Notes under the pieces: generated by a model
The model's database searches: none
What the model was told of the DNA's origin: nothing
The model's input: only the letters and a program-made list of their open reading frames with translations
In this document: in pieces, positions 62,349 to 64,000 of the stretch
How positions within the stretch are numbered: the stretch's first letter is position 1
How the letters are laid out: each line of letters begins with the position of its first letter
NCBI GenBank assembly: GCA_949289565.1
Contig: CASEOO010000020.1
Span: 41,415-105,414 of the forward strand
Source: an uncultured Bacteroidales bacterium
GTDB taxonomy: Bacteria; Bacteroidota; Bacteroidia; Bacteroidales; UBA932
DNA: 64,000 bases
Direction of reading: 5' to 3'
Position numbers and translations under genes: made by a program

Positions 62349-63993
62349 CTCACAGAGCATATTCCAACAGAACAAGGATTAAGACTAGAAAGACTTTTTG
62401 CTACATAATCAATACAATCTAAACTCACAGAGCATATTCCAACAGAACAAGGATTAAGACACCCGTTCTCTGCCATAAATGCTCTGAATGTCATACTCAC
62501 AGAGCATATTCCAACAGAACAAGGATTAAGACTTCATGACTCTTGTGGAGCCATCATTGCAGAACATCTCTCACAGAGCATATTCCAACAGAACAAGGAT
62601 TAAGACATGTCATCCTTGCAATGTCCTTGTAAGAGACAAATCCTCACAGAGCATATTCCAACAGAACAAGGATTAAGACTCATTTGCATCAGAAGCAACT
62701 TTTTAAGTCTTATACGCTCACAGAGCATATTCCAACAGAACAAGGATTAAGACGCTCATCTCTGCAGGGGTGAGCTTCTTGGTCTCCACTCACAGAGCAT
62801 ATTCCAACAGAACAAGGATTAAGACAGCTCTTCATACTTCTCAATGTATGTCCTGTACCTGCTCACAGAGCATATTCCAACAGAACAAGGATTAAGACTT
62901 CTTCAATACCAACGCATCCTTCACCAAGTTTAGTACTCACAGAGCATATTCCAACAGAACAAGGATTAAGACCGGTAAATGTAACACCAACAATTTCGTG
63001 AGTGAAACTCACAGAGCATATTCCAACAGAACAAGGATTAAGACTCCTGCAGTATAACTCCTTTAATTCCTGCAGGACTTCTCACAGAGCATATTCCAAC
63101 AGAACAAGGATTAAGACTCTTCCTCTGCATCATAGAGCTGGTCAATAGTGACTCACAGAGCATATTCCAACAGAACAAGGATTAAGACAATCTATTATCC
63201 TGCTGACACAACTGTGCCAACAATACTCACAGAGCATATTCCAACAGAACAAGGATTAAGACTGTAAGACATCTTTGTCAAAGTCAAAAATAAAACTCTC
63301 ACAGAGCATATTCCAACAGAACAAGGATTAAGACCCTATGCTGAACCTTCTCGGAGGCGGCGGTAAGAAAGGCTCACAGAGCATATTCCAACAGAACAAG
63401 GATTAAGACAGCTACTATTGTTCACTCTAGCGACCACTGTAGAGCTCACAGAGCATATTCCAACAGAACAAGGATTAAGACCCTTGGAGACAGCATAATA
63501 ATGCTGTCCATCCTCTGCTCACAGAGCATATTCCAACAGAACAAGGATTAAGACTCAGTGCCCTCAACCCACTGTTTGGTGCAACTGAGCTCACAGAGCA
63601 TATTCCAACAGAACAAGGATTAAGACTGGAGTATGCCTCAGCTTCTGCAGTACCCTTGCAGCACTCACAGAGCATATTCCAACAGAACAAGGATTAAGAC
63701 CTTGGTAAAGGCTGCGAGATTAACCCACTTCGCTGCCCTCACAGAGCATATTCCAACAGAACAAGGATTAAGACAGAATAGAATTAAGAAGATGAGAAAA
63801 ATTGTAGGTAACTCACAGAGCATATTCCAACAGAACAAGGATTAAGACTTTCATCTTGACTTGCGTTGTATTTAACCATTCTTCGCTCACAGAGCATATT
63901 CCAACAGAACAAGGATTAAGACCCCGCTTGGCCGTACATTGAGCTTGTGGAAGCCTCTCAGAGAGCATATTCCAACAGAACAAGGATTAAGAC
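62349..63993 (+). CRISPR. CRISPR array, 23 repeats of 37 nt and 22 spacers
   Basis: Repeat begins CTCACAGAGC and ends GGATTAAGAC; first copy 62349-62385, last visible 63957-63993. Spacers are 34-38 nt and all different. All repeats look identical except the last, where base 5 is G instead of C, as often at the leader-distal end. However, only 7 bases follow in the window, so the array may go on. Orientation is plus: leader on the left, and an 8-nt handle ATTAAGAC at the repeat's 3' end, as expected for type III. The repeat has only a very weak dyad (TCC/GGA), so Cas6 probably recognises it unstructured. Confidence 0.97.
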
Positions 63994-64000
63994 AAAAGGA

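Noticed and set aside
63475..63845. Short open frames inside the CRISPR array giving repeated peptides
   Set aside because: They are translations of the 37-nt repeats, not genes.
44420..64000. Mobile element carrying the CRISPR island
   Set aside because: No transposase, integrase, tRNA target or terminal repeats found, and base and codon use look similar to the flanking genes by eye.

Overview
The window looks like a piece of chromosome from an anaerobic member of the Bacteroidota, most likely order Bacteroidales. Supporting signs are promoters of the TTTG / TAnnTTTG type, a TamL-type lipoprotein barrel, Wzi, a 'PSGGPKDTIPP' Ig-like lipoprotein, a PPi-type phosphofructokinase, a flavodiiron protein and a cysteate-synthase-like enzyme. 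The last one and the Hdr-like complex hint at a relative of Rikenellaceae/Alistipes, but I cannot place the genus.

Region 1 (1-44.4 kb) is mostly core chromosome. An Hdr/Qmo-like electron-transfer operon (1-3898; the first gene is cut by the window edge) is followed by a cysteate-synthase-like gene and mscS. Next come fprA, two small outer-membrane proteins, a GNAT acetyltransferase and pyruvate kinase, then rarA. A cluster of small zinc-ribbon/membrane proteins follows, then tamL, an arginine-decarboxylase-like gene, an rRNA methyltransferase, tpx, a PEP-synthase-like protein with an unusual N-terminus, PPi-PFK, ligA and relA/spoT. Envelope genes, ispG, a CNNM/CorC transporter, psd-cdsA-ftsH-rsfS, birA and a ugd/epimerase/wzi surface-polysaccharide operon complete it.

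Region 2 (44.5-64 kb) is an immune island around a type III-B CRISPR-Cas system. A divergent promoter with a perfect palindrome leads into a fused Nrn(DHH/DHHA1)-CorA membrane effector and cmr1-6. Cas10/Cmr2 keeps GGDD but has no HD nuclease, so defence probably relies on a second messenger. By analogy with Bacteroides fragilis this would be SAM-AMP made by Cas10, opening CorA and degraded by the Nrn part. At the far end lie cas6, cas1, a primase-polymerase-like gene and cas2 with a 60-residue N-terminal extension. They are followed by a leader with a good promoter and an array of 23 repeats of 37 nt with 22 unique spacers.

Between the interference and adaptation blocks, on the opposite strand, sits a tightly overlapping three-gene operon (52.6-58.8 kb). 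It encodes a large protein with receiver-like domains and a C-terminal HEPN-like RN(x4)H motif, a RecD/Pif1-like helicase, and a TPR-like protein with a beta-rich tail. It fires from a promoter that is the mirror image of, and interleaved with, the cas6 promoter. I do not recognise this trio as a named system, and it is the best candidate here for something undescribed.

I saw no tRNA, rRNA, insertion sequence or transposase. No gap longer than 300 bases lacks a gene.
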